From positions 124,001 to 188,000 of the forward strand of contig DAISYQ010000002.1 of NCBI GenBank assembly GCA_036825195.1: DNA of 64,000 nt, read 5' to 3'. Under the pieces are notes generated by a model, which was not told the DNA's origin, did not search any database, and saw nothing but the letters and a program-made list of their open reading frames with translations. The DNA is from UBA2210 sp036825195. Lineage in GTDB: Bacteria; Desulfobacterota; Syntrophia; Syntrophales; UBA2210. Made by a program: the position numbers and the translations under genes. Below, one piece after another: positions 30,480 through 38,987 of the stretch; within the stretch, counting starts at the first letter, position 1; every line of letters starts with the position of its first letter.

Positions 30480-31448
30480 GTGGCTGTTTACAAGAGGCAG
30501 CTTAAAAAAGGTTTAAGGTGGTGGTATAAATTTGATTATAAAAATATCACCTATAGTTCTAAGGCTGAATATTTAACAAAGGTTGAAGCGCGGAAGGGTG
30601 AGGCCGAAAGACTGGCAAATCTAAAAAAACAGAAACAAGAGAAGATTTCTTTTTTAAATCTTTGTAATCTACGTCTTGACCTCATTAAAACCAAGTCTGA
30701 TTACTATTACCGGGATCATCAACTTGTTTTGCGGCCGTTGATAAAAAAATGGGGAAGATTAGATGTCAACGGCATTGAAAAGAAAATGGTTATTGCTCAT
30801 TTTACTGATATGTCAAATGAATTGGCGAAGCGGGGAAAGGATAACTATCTCGTTAATAAATCCATCCGTATATTAAAAGCGATGTTTTACTGGGCGATTG
30901 ATGACCTGGAGGTAATGGACAAAAACCCAGCCAAGATAAAGCTTTTTCCGATTGACAGAAAATTAAAGTACATTCCGCCTGACAAGGATATAAAAATTGT
31001 TTTGGAAAAATGCAACGAAGAGCAAAAAAGGCTGATAAAATTTGTGATGGATACCGGAGCAAGAATAAGTGAAGCTTTGAGAGTAGCTGATACTGACTTT
31101 AAAAACGGTTTTGTGGTTCTCTGGACGAGAAAAAATAAGCGAGGCGACCTTATACCCCGTTATGTGCCTTATAAGCCTGATTTTGAAATAAAAGATGGTA
31201 AAATTTTTTACAGCTGGACTGGATACCCCAGGTTTCTTGAAATGGCTTGCAGAGAGGCAAAAATCAAGCTTTTTGGCTGGCACGCTTTACGGCACAGATA
31301 CGCTTCTAAACTAGCAAATGAAAAAATGCCCTTAATCCAAATCAGAGACTTGCTTGGCCATCAGGATATAACAACTACAAATATTTATTTGCAGTCGATT
31401 CTTGGTTACGATTTTGCCTCTGATTATAACAAAAACATGTATTGTTAA
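30480..31448 (+). CDS. int: Tyrosine-recombinase integrase
   Basis: A 322-residue protein starting at GTG 30480, preceded by a perfect AAGGAGGTGAT site. The N-terminal part includes an arm-binding region (about 1-60) and a SAM-like core-binding domain (about 60-160). Catalytic residues are visible: Arg in TGARISEALR near residue 195, His-x-x-Arg in WHALRHR near 270, His in LLGHQDITTT near 290 and Tyr in NIYLQ about residue 300. It integrates the element into tRNA-Leu; the attachment fragment is about 870 bases downstream. Excisionase is divergent upstream. Confidence 0.92.
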   Translation: MAVYKRQLKKGLRWWYKFDYKNITYSSKAEYLTKVEARKGEAERLANLKKQKQEKISFLNLCNLRLDLIKTKSDYYYRDHQLVLRPLIKKWGRLDVNGIEKKMVIAHFTDMSNELAKRGKDNYLVNKSIRILKAMFYWAIDDLEVMDKNPAKIKLFPIDRKLKYIPPDKDIKIVLEKCNEEQKRLIKFVMDTGARISEALRVADTDFKNGFVVLWTRKNKRGDLIPRYVPYKPDFEIKDGKIFYSWTGYPRFLEMACREAKIKLFGWHALRHRYASKLANEKMPLIQIRDLLGHQDITTTNIYLQSILGYDFASDYNKNMYC

Positions 31449-31451
31449 AAC

Positions 31452-31490
31452 AATGGGATTGGCAATAAAAAGCTGATCCCATTTTATTTA
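31452..31490 (+). terminator. Terminator after integrase
   Basis: AATGGGAT (31452-31459) pairs with ATCCCATT (31476-31483), followed by T-rich sequence. Confidence 0.75.
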
Positions 31491-31566
31491 TAAAAATTTT
31501 GAATATATGCTTGCGAAAATTTGTTAATATGTTTAATTGTTAATAACTTGAAAGGAGGACGATTAC

Positions 31567-31953
31567 ATGGGATTTAAAGAGCTATTAGAAAATTTTAAAT
31601 TAGTCGATTTTCAAGTTAAGGTTAATGATTTTTTAAACGGTAAAAATGTTGGCCTAATAAATATAGTCGTTGAGAAGAAAACATATAATATTGTTTTACC
31701 GGATTCGGAAAAATGGGAAAGCTTTGTAGCAACTCCAATAACACCGGAAAAAGAAGTACGTATCAAGGAACGTAGTGAGGAAAAATTAAAATGTTTAGAT
31801 TCAGAGTTTGATTTATTGCCCAGAGAAGCTGCCTTAAATATTGTGACTGCGACAATAGCAACTACTGCTACAGATTTGAGTATCGAAGAAGAGATTAAAA
31901 TAAAAGATGAAATGGTTGCTTCTGTTGATAAACCTATAAAAAACGATAAATGA
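31567..31953 (+). CDS. Hypothetical protein beside attachment site
   Basis: A 128-residue protein with a strong AAAGGAGG site. The first half is a beta/alpha mix (FKLVDFQVKVNDFLNG, then IVVEKKTYNIVLP); the second half is helical with a Ala/Thr-rich stretch (IVTATIATTATDLSIEEE). It is probably co-transcribed with the small gene at 31969. Accessory genes in this position of prophages often serve lysogeny, but no family is recognised. Confidence 0.5.
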   Translation: MGFKELLENFKLVDFQVKVNDFLNGKNVGLINIVVEKKTYNIVLPDSEKWESFVATPITPEKEVRIKERSEEKLKCLDSEFDLLPREAALNIVTATIATTATDLSIEEEIKIKDEMVASVDKPIKNDK

Positions 31954-31968
31954 AAAAGAGGGAAAAAT

Positions 31969-32139
31969 ATGAAAAAAGAAATGACTGAAATTTGCGTAGA
32001 GACTGACGATGAGGGTCGTATTTCAATTACTCAACCAGCAACCTTTGAAGACGGTGACACTATATTAATATATCCTGACCAAGTTGATATTCTCATAAAA
32101 TGGCTACAGGAAGCTAAAGAAGAAGTTCTGAAAAGATAG
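31969..32139 (+). CDS. Small hypothetical protein, 56 aa
   Basis: A 56-residue frame from ATG 31969 with a GAGGGA site. It has a predicted beta-hairpin (ICVETDDEGRISITQPATF) and a C-terminal helix (IKWLQEAKEEVLKR). No family is recognised. It is the last gene before the attachment site. Confidence 0.5.
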   Translation: MKKEMTEICVETDDEGRISITQPATFEDGDTILIYPDQVDILIKWLQEAKEEVLKR

Positions 32140-32273
32140 AATCTGAAGCTAGAAAAATTTGGGGAAATCCTCTTTTCTCGCTACGATTCCGCTACGGATT
32201 ATAACCAAAAGCCGTATAATAAAGGGTAAAATATTCTCAAATGTTCTTCTATAAAAGGTGAGAGGTTTACATA

Positions 32274-32299
32274 GGTTAACCTGAAATTAGATGGTTAAC
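32274..32299 (+). repeat. Paired GGTTAAC repeats near attachment site
   Basis: GGTTAAC at 32274-32280 (part of the palindrome GGTTAACC) and again at 32293-32299, 19 bases apart (about two turns). They lie about 20 bases before the tRNA fragment and could be integrase arm-type sites. Confidence 0.5.
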
Positions 32300-32316
32300 A
32301 AAAATTAATGATAGTG

Positions 32317-32369
32317 TCTTAAAATCCCTCGGTCTTTAGGGCTGTGAGGGTTCGATTCCCTCCCCACCA
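32317..32369 (+). other. attR: Attachment site: 3' half of tRNA-Leu(UAA)
   Basis: From the anticodon loop (CTTAAAA, anticodon UAA) through a class II variable arm (GGTCTTTAGGGCTGT) and a T-arm (GAGGG-TTCGATT-CCCTC) to an ACCA end. The 5' half of the tRNA is absent: upstream is phage sequence. This is the expected product of integration into a tRNA-Leu gene. The acceptor segment after the T-arm is about four bases shorter than standard, so the very end may be altered. Confidence 0.8.
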
Positions 32370-32378
32370 ATAATTTGG

Positions 32379-32416
32379 AAGGGGTATCAATAAGTTAGAA
32401 TATTGATACCCCTTTT
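32379..32416 (+). terminator. Strong terminator after tRNA-Leu fragment
   Basis: GGGGTATCAATA (32381-32392) pairs perfectly with TATTGATACCCC (32401-32412) followed by TTTT; probably the original terminator of the host tRNA-Leu gene. Confidence 0.9.
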
Positions 32417-32523
32417 CATTTCAGTGGATTTTTTCGTATCACACTCTTGACACACTTTCCGTCCTTCTGTACCATCCCCGCCGAAAGTAATAATATTAAT
32501 CTGAGAGAATAGTGCCCTTTATT

Positions 32524-32805
32524 ATGGAAAGTGTAATTCATCATTACAGAGATGGAAATGTTGTTCTCTATAAAAGAGAAAAAGGCAACAAATGGCAAGC
32601 AAGATTAAAGTTACCCAGTGGAAAATGGAAAAGAATATCAACAAAAAACTCAGATTTGAGAATAGCTTCATAAATTGCGTCAGATCTATATGATGAGATT
32701 CGTTTCCGTATTGCACACAAACTTCCAATTACAACAAAGAAATTTTCTACCATTGCAAAAACGTGTATTGCAGAGATGCCGGAAGAATTAGAAGAGCGGA
32801 TGTAA
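32524..32805 (+). pseudogene. Remnant of an older tyrosine integrase (N-terminal domain)
   Basis: In one frame from ATG 32524, with one internal TAA at 32671, the translation reads RDGNVVLYKREKGNKWQARL then SGKWKRISTKNSDL, and after the stop DLYDEIRFRIAHKLPITTK then a short helix. This is the arm-binding N-terminus of phage integrases (KWQAR-x-x-LPSGKW-like pattern). The catalytic domain is missing. It lies just downstream of the tRNA-Leu attachment fragment, where an integrase of an earlier element at the same site would be. Confidence 0.65.
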
Positions 32806-33047
32806 TCAGATCAATAACCGCACAGGTTGGCTATCCCAAAGACAGGGCTGAAGAACTCTTAGAATCCACCTGGAGATAATCAAACAGGCACTCGAAGGTG
32901 GGGAGCGGTTTCGGCAAGTTTTCCCTCGCCGAAAAGAAAGCCAGGATTGGCAGGAATCCTCAAACGGGGGAATCGATGATTATATCACCTCGTAGAATTG
33001 TGTCATTTAAATGCTCTTCAAAGACGAAAGAAAATCTCAACGATTGA
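32793..33047 (+). pseudogene. ihfA: Broken integration host factor alpha gene
   Basis: Three consecutive frames together read as an IHF alpha/HU-type protein: RADVIRSITAQVGYPKDRAE (32793 on), then LEIIKQALEGGE, then GFGKFSLAEKKARIGRNPQT and a RRIVSFKCSSKTKENLND tail ending at TGA 33045-33047. The RNPQTG DNA-intercalating arm and the FKCS pattern are characteristic of proteobacterial IhfA. Two frameshifts and the loss of a few residues near the GFGKF loop make it nonfunctional. Presence of a proteobacterial-type IhfA supports the host guess. Confidence 0.75.
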
Positions 33048-33059
33048 TCGCAGCATCAC

Positions 33060-33089
33060 TTGACATAAATGGTATAACTGGACTATATT
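33060..33089 (+). promoter_or_regulatory. Sigma-70-like promoter
   Basis: TTGACA (33060-33065), 18-base spacer, TATATT (33084-33089). It fires toward the terminator at 33177. Confidence 0.55.
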
Positions 33090-33095
33090 GCAATA

Positions 33096-33213
33096 AAATT
33101 GAATCTTGTGAATCTGTCGTGATGTTTTAGCTTGCTATGCTTCCAATGAGGAAAACGTAATGGCCGTGCTAATGTTAAGCCCGTTTCTCGTATCTTGAGA
33201 ACGGGCTTTTTTT
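33096..33213 (+). ncRNA. Short transcript candidate with 12-codon leader and terminator
   Basis: Between the promoter at 33060 and a strong terminator (AAGCCCGTT at 33177-33185 with AACGGGCTT at 33200-33208, then T-run) lies about 115 bases with no larger gene. It contains a 12-codon frame from ATG 33160 (MAVLMLSPFLVS, GAGGA upstream) whose stop lies inside the terminator hairpin. It could be a leader-attenuator of the HD-GYP gene at 33346 or a stand-alone small RNA. Confidence 0.4.
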
Positions 33214-33345
33214 ATTCAAATCACTTTTATCTTTATCCACTTATTGAATTTTTTCTCGACAACGCCATAAAAAGAAAAATGAACTTCAATTATAAAAAGC
33301 TTACTCTGATTTATTATACTTTTGAAAAGCACAAGGAGTAACCAA

Positions 33346-34203
33346 GTGAAATTCATCAGAACAACCAATTTCCCTTTTCTCGTTTCGGTCTTATATGCGT
33401 TCCTAGGTGGGATCTGGATCTTGTGTTCTGATAAATTCACCTATTATTTAACAAATGATCCAACCCAGTTAATATTTCTTCAGACATATAAAGGATGGAT
33501 ATATGTTTCGGTCACTGCATTTCTTCTCTACCTGCTTCTAAACAAAGGGTGGAAAAGTTTGCAGTTTGAAATCCAATCTCGTCGCGAGGCTGAAGAAGAA
33601 CTTGAACAGAGCTTGGCACATACACAGGTAGGATTGCGTTCCACAGTGAAAGTAATAGCCGAGACTGTCGAGGCAAGAGATCCTTACACAGCCGGCCATC
33701 AGCGGAGGGTGTCAGAACTGGCCCGAAGTATTGCTGCTGAAATGAATTTGCCACACAATCAGATTGATGGTATTCGTATTGCTGCAAACATACATGACCT
33801 GGGTAAAATTTCTATTCCCGTAGAAATTCTCAGTAAGCCGAGCCAATTGTCAGATGTGGAATTTTCTCTGATTAAAGAACATCCTTTATCGGGCTATAAT
33901 ATCTTAAAAGACATCGCATTTCCTTGGCCTATTGCAAGGGTCATTCTTGAGCATCATGAACGAATGGATGGTTCCGGATATCCGAACGGATTGAAGGGAG
34001 ATGAACTTCTTCTTGAATCAAGAATTTTAGCTGTCGCAGATGTTGTGGAGGCTATGGCTTCATACCGTCCGTATCGAGCCGCCTTGGGTATTGATTTAGC
34101 TCTTGAAGAGATTGTTAACAACAGAGGTGTTTTATACGATTCTATAGTAGTGGACGCATGCCTACGACTATTCAATGAAAAAGGTTACGAGTTACAGGAG
34201 TGA
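33346..34203 (+). CDS. Membrane-anchored HD-GYP cyclic-di-GMP phosphodiesterase
   Basis: A 285-residue protein from GTG 33346 with AAGGAG upstream. Two transmembrane segments (about 9-28 and 50-67), a short coiled coil, then an HD-GYP domain from about 90 to 280. HD-GYP metal and substrate motifs are intact: RDPYTAGHQRR, NIHDLGKISIP, KEHPLSGY, HHERMDGSGYPNGLKG. These enzymes hydrolyse cyclic di-GMP to GMP at the membrane. It lacks a sensor domain. Its C-terminus is strikingly like those of the proteins at 35056, 42486 and 48339. Confidence 0.85.
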   Translation: MKFIRTTNFPFLVSVLYAFLGGIWILCSDKFTYYLTNDPTQLIFLQTYKGWIYVSVTAFLLYLLLNKGWKSLQFEIQSRREAEEELEQSLAHTQVGLRSTVKVIAETVEARDPYTAGHQRRVSELARSIAAEMNLPHNQIDGIRIAANIHDLGKISIPVEILSKPSQLSDVEFSLIKEHPLSGYNILKDIAFPWPIARVILEHHERMDGSGYPNGLKGDELLLESRILAVADVVEAMASYRPYRAALGIDLALEEIVNNRGVLYDSIVVDACLRLFNEKGYELQE

Positions 34204-35055
34204 AAATCACTTTCCCAAGGCTCACTCCGAAATTTCTTGGAAAGATACATTGATGTAAGTCTTAACAAAACACTCCATAGAATTGCATTAAATCAAAAAA
34301 AGAAGCCCCGGATGAAGAGAAATTTCATTTGAGGCTTCCCCCGGAAAAGAATAGGTCCAAAGTACGCTGAAAGGAAACCTAATTTGATTATGATTTCTAT
34401 GGTAACGCAAGGGGCGAAGTATTGAAATTTGAAATCTGTTCTTTTTCAGAGATAGTTACTGTTTAATGTAAAATTTACACCGCACTATATATCTATTGTC
34501 CAGTCGGTTTCAGTGAATGTAATATTCGGAAGAAACGCTGTATTGCCTTTGACGAAATAATGTCAAAATCATGATTTGAAGCACAAGCAATGTATGTTAT
34601 AATTTTATTCAAGTTGTTATAAAACATAATATCATAACAAGCAGATCGAAGATATGTTTCGAAAGATCCTAAATTTTTTAAACATGTCAACGTATTATTC
34701 CTCAACAAGATATTGTAATAGAGTTTATAAATTCTTATATTTCATTGAAATTATACTTATATGTAATGTGTGTTGGACAGCTGTAAGGCACAAGGAGGGA
34801 TTACTAGTCTGATGTCAAAGCCCTATCTTTAGCTTCAAACAATAGAGATTTTCTTTGTTGTTAAGGACTTATCCAAAACAGGGAAAACTCTGTGATAACA
34901 ATGCCACACTTCATGACGGTAATGATTCGACTGCCAAAATTGCATTGAGGTGTTAAGCATGTAATTACTCCTCTACGACAATTTATAAGGTAATAGAAAT
35001 TAGAGAACATTAAGACAGTAAGTTCTTTTTCGACTCAAAACACCGAGGAGTAGTT
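34204..35055. other. Long intergenic AT-rich stretch
   Basis: About 850 bases without a supportable gene. One inverted repeat (GAAGCC near 34302 with GGCTTC near 34335) may be a terminator after the HD-GYP gene. The rest is AT-rich with only short unsupported frames; the end carries the ribosome binding site of the next gene. It may be degraded insertion DNA. Confidence 0.5.
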
Positions 35056-37737
35056 ATGTCGCAAAAAAGATCTACGAAAACCGACCGCCGCCTTTCTTTA
35101 TCCAAAATTCAGGACCACCAGGTCATGAATAACAATACCATCAAAGCCAAACCAGCCCAACATGAGTCACGGGAGAAAGAAATCATTCGTCAGGCTTTTT
35201 TTGATGCTGTTCAGGAAAGCATAGTATTGATCGATTCAAAGGGAATTATAACATTATTGAATGCCGCAGCTGCCCGGAGATTGGGCAAGACCGTGAAGGA
35301 ACTCGAAGGAGCGTATATTTTCGACTATTTTCCACCAAAAATAAAGAAGCTGAGACAAGAACAGGTTGATAAAGTACTATCCACAGGCAAGCCGGTTTCT
35401 TTTAGTGACTCCCATTCGGGAAAATTTTTCGAACATCGACTTTATCCTGTCTTTTGTGATGATAAGACGGTATCAAGCGTCGCCGTATTTACGCGGGACA
35501 TTACCGAACGCACGCGGAAAAAGGAGGAGATTAGAACTGCGAAGGATACCTACAGAAATATTTTTCTTAATTCTCAGATCGGCTTGTATAGAACGGATAT
35601 GGATACGGGATTGCTGCTTGACGCAAATGATGCCATCGCGCGGTCTATGGGATATCAGGACAGAGCTTCTTTAATGGCCAAGCCTTTCAACTTTGCAGAA
35701 CGGTATGCCGACCCGTGTGACGGGGAGAAGATGCTCTCTCTCTTGCAGGTCGATGGCGAATTCCACAACTATGAGGCTCGGTTTAGAAAAAAGGATAATT
35801 CAATACGATGGATGCGCTGTTCCGCTCGTCTTGTCAGGGAAAAGGGATGGATTGAAGGAGTCTTGGAGGACATCACGGATCGTAAGCTGGCCAAAGAAGC
35901 TCTGCGCGAGTCGGAATTGAAATACCGCATGTTGGTGGATCAATCTCTCCTTGGCATATTGATCTTACAAGACGGGCGCATCTTGTACGCAAACAATATG
36001 GTCACGGAGAAAGGAGGATACAGTAGGGACGAACTTAATGCCTTTTCGCCGATACAGGTGATGGAGTTGATCCATCCGGATGACCGCGAAGTTGTATGGA
36101 ATCGGATGCTCAGTCGTCTTATGGGTAACCGGGAACCGGAGAGAAATGAATGCCGTCTCATCGCTAAAGATGGTTCGATATACTGGGTGGATGTGCATAC
36201 GAATGTGATCGAATATCTGGGCAAGGCCGCCATACAGATGTGCGTTGTCGATATTACCGAGCGCAAGAGAGCAGAGGAAGAGATGCACAAAAGCGAAGAG
36301 CGTTATGCAGCCCTTCTCGACGCCTTCCCTGACGAAATATTGTTCACGGATCTGGAGGGCTCCATACAAAAGTTATCTCCTTCTGGTTTGGAGTTGTTCG
36401 GGTACGAACAAAACATTTTATCGAATCGCAATGTTCTTGATTATCTTGTACCTGAGGATAGAAACCGTGCCGCTTACAATATTTCGCTGATGCACCAGGG
36501 GATTTTAACCGGACCGGCTGAATATCGCGGGATACGGGCTGATGGAAGTCTGGTCAATATTGAGTGTAATGGCAACCTTATTAGGAGATCAAATGGGCAA
36601 CCCACCGGAATGGTTATTGTCATCCGCGACATCAGCAAGCGCAAGCAACTTGAGTATGAGCTTAAGCAGCACCGCGAAAATCTCGAAAAACTGGTCAAGG
36701 AGCGCACTGTCGAGTTAGGGCGGACGGTGGAAGAACTGCAATTCAAGAATGTCATTTTGTCCACACAGCAGGAAACATCAATTGACGGAATCCTCGTGGT
36801 TGACGATGCCGCCAATATTGTCTTATTCAACCGTCGATTTATAGAAATGTGGGGTCTCCCGGCAAATCTCGTCGAAGAGAGAGACGATGAACCGGTTCTT
36901 CAGTTTGTGACGGCCAAGATGGCGGATCCCCAATCGTTTGTACGGAAAGTTCAATACCTCTATGAACATAAACAGGAAATTAGCCAGGATGAAATACCTT
37001 TGGCGGATGGCCGGGTTTTTGACCGTTATTCTGCACCGATGTTAGGTTCGGACAATCGATACTACGGTCGCGTCTGGTATTTCCATGATAGTACCGAACG
37101 CAAACAGGCAGAAGAAAAGCTTCTGCAGACACTCGATAGTCTCAGGAAAGCGGTTGGCACCACCATTCAGGTTATGGTATCCGCTGTAGAGGTGAGAGAC
37201 CCCTATACAGCCGGCCATCAGTTTCGATCCACGGATCTTGCCTGTGCCATCGCCATAGAAATGGGATTATCCCAAGAAAAAATCGAGGGAATCCGTATGG
37301 CTGGTTCCATCCATGACATTGGAAAGCTATCAATTCCCGCTGAAATATTATCTAAGCCCACCGAACTGACACAAATTGAGCTTTTGCTGATAAAAGAGCA
37401 CTCTCAGAGAGGGTACGACATACTCAAGGATGTGGAATCTCCCTGGCCACTGGCAGAAATTATCTACCAGCACCATGAACGCTTGGACGGTTCGGGTTAT
37501 CCAAGAAATCTGAAAGGGGATGATATTCTTATAGAGGCCCGTATTATAGCCGTGGCCGATGTAGTGGAAGCCATGGCCTCACATCGTCCATATCGTCCTA
37601 CCTTGGGGATAGGAGCCGCTCTTGAGGAGATTGAGAAGAACAGAGGTATTCTCTATGATTCAGAGGTTGTGGATGTATGCTTAGGGCTATTCAATGAAAA
37701 AGGTTACACACTCAAGGAGGAAAAATTATTCCTCTAG
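35056..37737 (+). CDS. Multi-PAS HD-GYP cyclic-di-GMP phosphodiesterase
   Basis: An 893-residue cytoplasmic protein. About five PAS domains (roughly 40-150, 155-285, 290-405, 410-530, 570-690), each ending in a DITERK-like motif, and a coiled coil near 535-565 precede a C-terminal HD-GYP domain (about 700-885) with AGHQFRSTDL, SIHDIGKLSIP and HHERLDGSGYP intact. PAS domains sense ligands or redox and control the cyclic-di-GMP hydrolase. There are no membrane segments. ATG 35056 has GAGGAG upstream. The first 35 residues are basic and probably disordered. Confidence 0.88.
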   Translation: MSQKRSTKTDRRLSLSKIQDHQVMNNNTIKAKPAQHESREKEIIRQAFFDAVQESIVLIDSKGIITLLNAAAARRLGKTVKELEGAYIFDYFPPKIKKLRQEQVDKVLSTGKPVSFSDSHSGKFFEHRLYPVFCDDKTVSSVAVFTRDITERTRKKEEIRTAKDTYRNIFLNSQIGLYRTDMDTGLLLDANDAIARSMGYQDRASLMAKPFNFAERYADPCDGEKMLSLLQVDGEFHNYEARFRKKDNSIRWMRCSARLVREKGWIEGVLEDITDRKLAKEALRESELKYRMLVDQSLLGILILQDGRILYANNMVTEKGGYSRDELNAFSPIQVMELIHPDDREVVWNRMLSRLMGNREPERNECRLIAKDGSIYWVDVHTNVIEYLGKAAIQMCVVDITERKRAEEEMHKSEERYAALLDAFPDEILFTDLEGSIQKLSPSGLELFGYEQNILSNRNVLDYLVPEDRNRAAYNISLMHQGILTGPAEYRGIRADGSLVNIECNGNLIRRSNGQPTGMVIVIRDISKRKQLEYELKQHRENLEKLVKERTVELGRTVEELQFKNVILSTQQETSIDGILVVDDAANIVLFNRRFIEMWGLPANLVEERDDEPVLQFVTAKMADPQSFVRKVQYLYEHKQEISQDEIPLADGRVFDRYSAPMLGSDNRYYGRVWYFHDSTERKQAEEKLLQTLDSLRKAVGTTIQVMVSAVEVRDPYTAGHQFRSTDLACAIAIEMGLSQEKIEGIRMAGSIHDIGKLSIPAEILSKPTELTQIELLLIKEHSQRGYDILKDVESPWPLAEIIYQHHERLDGSGYPRNLKGDDILIEARIIAVADVVEAMASHRPYRPTLGIGAALEEIEKNRGILYDSEVVDVCLGLFNEKGYTLKEEKLFL

Positions 37738-38033
37738 GTTTTGTCCCAATGTTTCTTGATTAGATACCCCGGGAGAAAATAGCAGATTAACTCCTTTTGA
37801 CCTGCTCCCTAAAAACTGTACCAGCTTTACATAGAGAAATCTGGAAAAATAACCTGAACATGCAGGACAGACCATGTGAGTCGCCTCAGAGCGGTTATCT
37901 CCCCACTAACGCATTTTGAAATTTTGCGCTGACTTTTTTGTTATGATGTATATCAAGATAAAATCCCATTGATGTATTATTACAGTTCAAGTGTCGCAAA
38001 AGAATCCTGATAATGATTTCGAGGGTGTGACAT

Positions 38034-38963
38034 ATGAAATTCTTCTATGATTGGAACCTTCGGTTGAATCTTGAAGAAAAACTCGTCATCGCCATGATGG
38101 TTCTATTGAACAGCCTCATTCTGCTTTTCATGCAAATGAAAGCCGCCTGGGACATATTCGCGCTGAACCTGATTATCATATTATTCATTCTCATAGTGAG
38201 TCTTGCACAAACAAGACGTTATCAGAGATATATACCCACCTTCAGAGACTGGTATGTACTCCTGTTTCTCGTCGCAATCTATTTGGAAAACCGCAGGCTC
38301 ATCCCGCTTGTCAACCCTCACGATGTGGACAACATCATCATACATATCGACAGGTTCCTCTTTCTGGGCACCGATCCAACCATTCTTATGGAAACGATAA
38401 CCTTCCCGATGCTGTCGGAGGTGTGTCAGATAGTCTATGCAAGTTTTTACTTTCTGCCGCTTTCTCTATGTCTGGCCCTTTACTTCGTGAAGAGGTCACA
38501 TCTTGATTTTCATGTCTGTGCCTCCACCCTCATGATAGGATTTTTCGTCTCCTATCTCGGGTATTATCTTACACCGGCCATCGGACCCCGGTTCACCCTT
38601 ACACACCTACAGACCGTACCACTGACGGGTATTTTGTTCTTTGATCTTGTCCGGGATTTACTTGCACGGGGGGAAGGTGTGATGAGAGACTGCTGTCCAA
38701 GCGGCCATACTCTGATTTCTCTGCTGACGATCCTCCTGGTCAGGAAGTATTATCGGCCCTTATTCCCGGTAACGTGCGTGTGGGGGTCCGTAATAATATT
38801 CTCCACCGTGTATCTGCGGTATCATTACGTAACGGATCTCATCATTGGTACGATTCTGGGGCTTGTGGTCTATAGCTGCGTACCGTCACTTTCCAGGGCG
38901 CTTATCCTGGGCAATGGAAAGCCGAAGGATAGTGTATTGGCCAACCCCTTCAGAGAAGAATAA
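38034..38963 (+). CDS. Integral membrane PAP2-family phosphatase
   Basis: A 309-residue protein with about six membrane segments (about 20-38, 45-63, 78-90, 128-152, 160-180, 245-280). The family motif set is CPSGHT near residue 222 and RYHYVTDLIIG near 263, with catalytic His in each. Type 2 phosphatidic acid phosphatase/inositolphosphotransferase-like proteins dephosphorylate lipid phosphates at the outer face. It has a GAGGGTG site. It runs toward the GNAT gene at 38988 (convergent, 24-base gap). Substrate unknown. Confidence 0.75.
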   Translation: MKFFYDWNLRLNLEEKLVIAMMVLLNSLILLFMQMKAAWDIFALNLIIILFILIVSLAQTRRYQRYIPTFRDWYVLLFLVAIYLENRRLIPLVNPHDVDNIIIHIDRFLFLGTDPTILMETITFPMLSEVCQIVYASFYFLPLSLCLALYFVKRSHLDFHVCASTLMIGFFVSYLGYYLTPAIGPRFTLTHLQTVPLTGILFFDLVRDLLARGEGVMRDCCPSGHTLISLLTILLVRKYYRPLFPVTCVWGSVIIFSTVYLRYHYVTDLIIGTILGLVVYSCVPSLSRALILGNGKPKDSVLANPFREE

Positions 38964-38987
38964 CTACTCGATACTAAAGAAATATTT

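Larger units (their letters stand above)
1..32370. mobile_element. Integrated podovirus-like prophage, left end outside window
   Basis: Contiguous phage gene content: small early genes, a replication/mobilisation-like block, terminase, portal, scaffold, capsid, fibres, lysis genes, neck/tail genes, xis and int. The right border is a 3' tRNA-Leu fragment next to the integrase, as expected for integration into a tRNA gene. The element is visibly more AT-rich than the DNA to its right. The left attachment site is not in the window, so total length is unknown. Whether the phage is intact or active cannot be judged, but the structural genes seen are all open and full-looking. Confidence 0.85.

Noticed and set aside
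32300..32400. Chimeric assembly at the change in composition
   Set aside because: The tRNA-Leu 3' fragment, integrase, excisionase and repeats at the border are what integration predicts, so a real junction is the better reading; it still cannot be excluded without reads.
34493..34708. Minus-strand 71-residue frame in the long intergenic region
   Set aside because: No ribosome binding site, no recognisable pattern and no neighbours support it.
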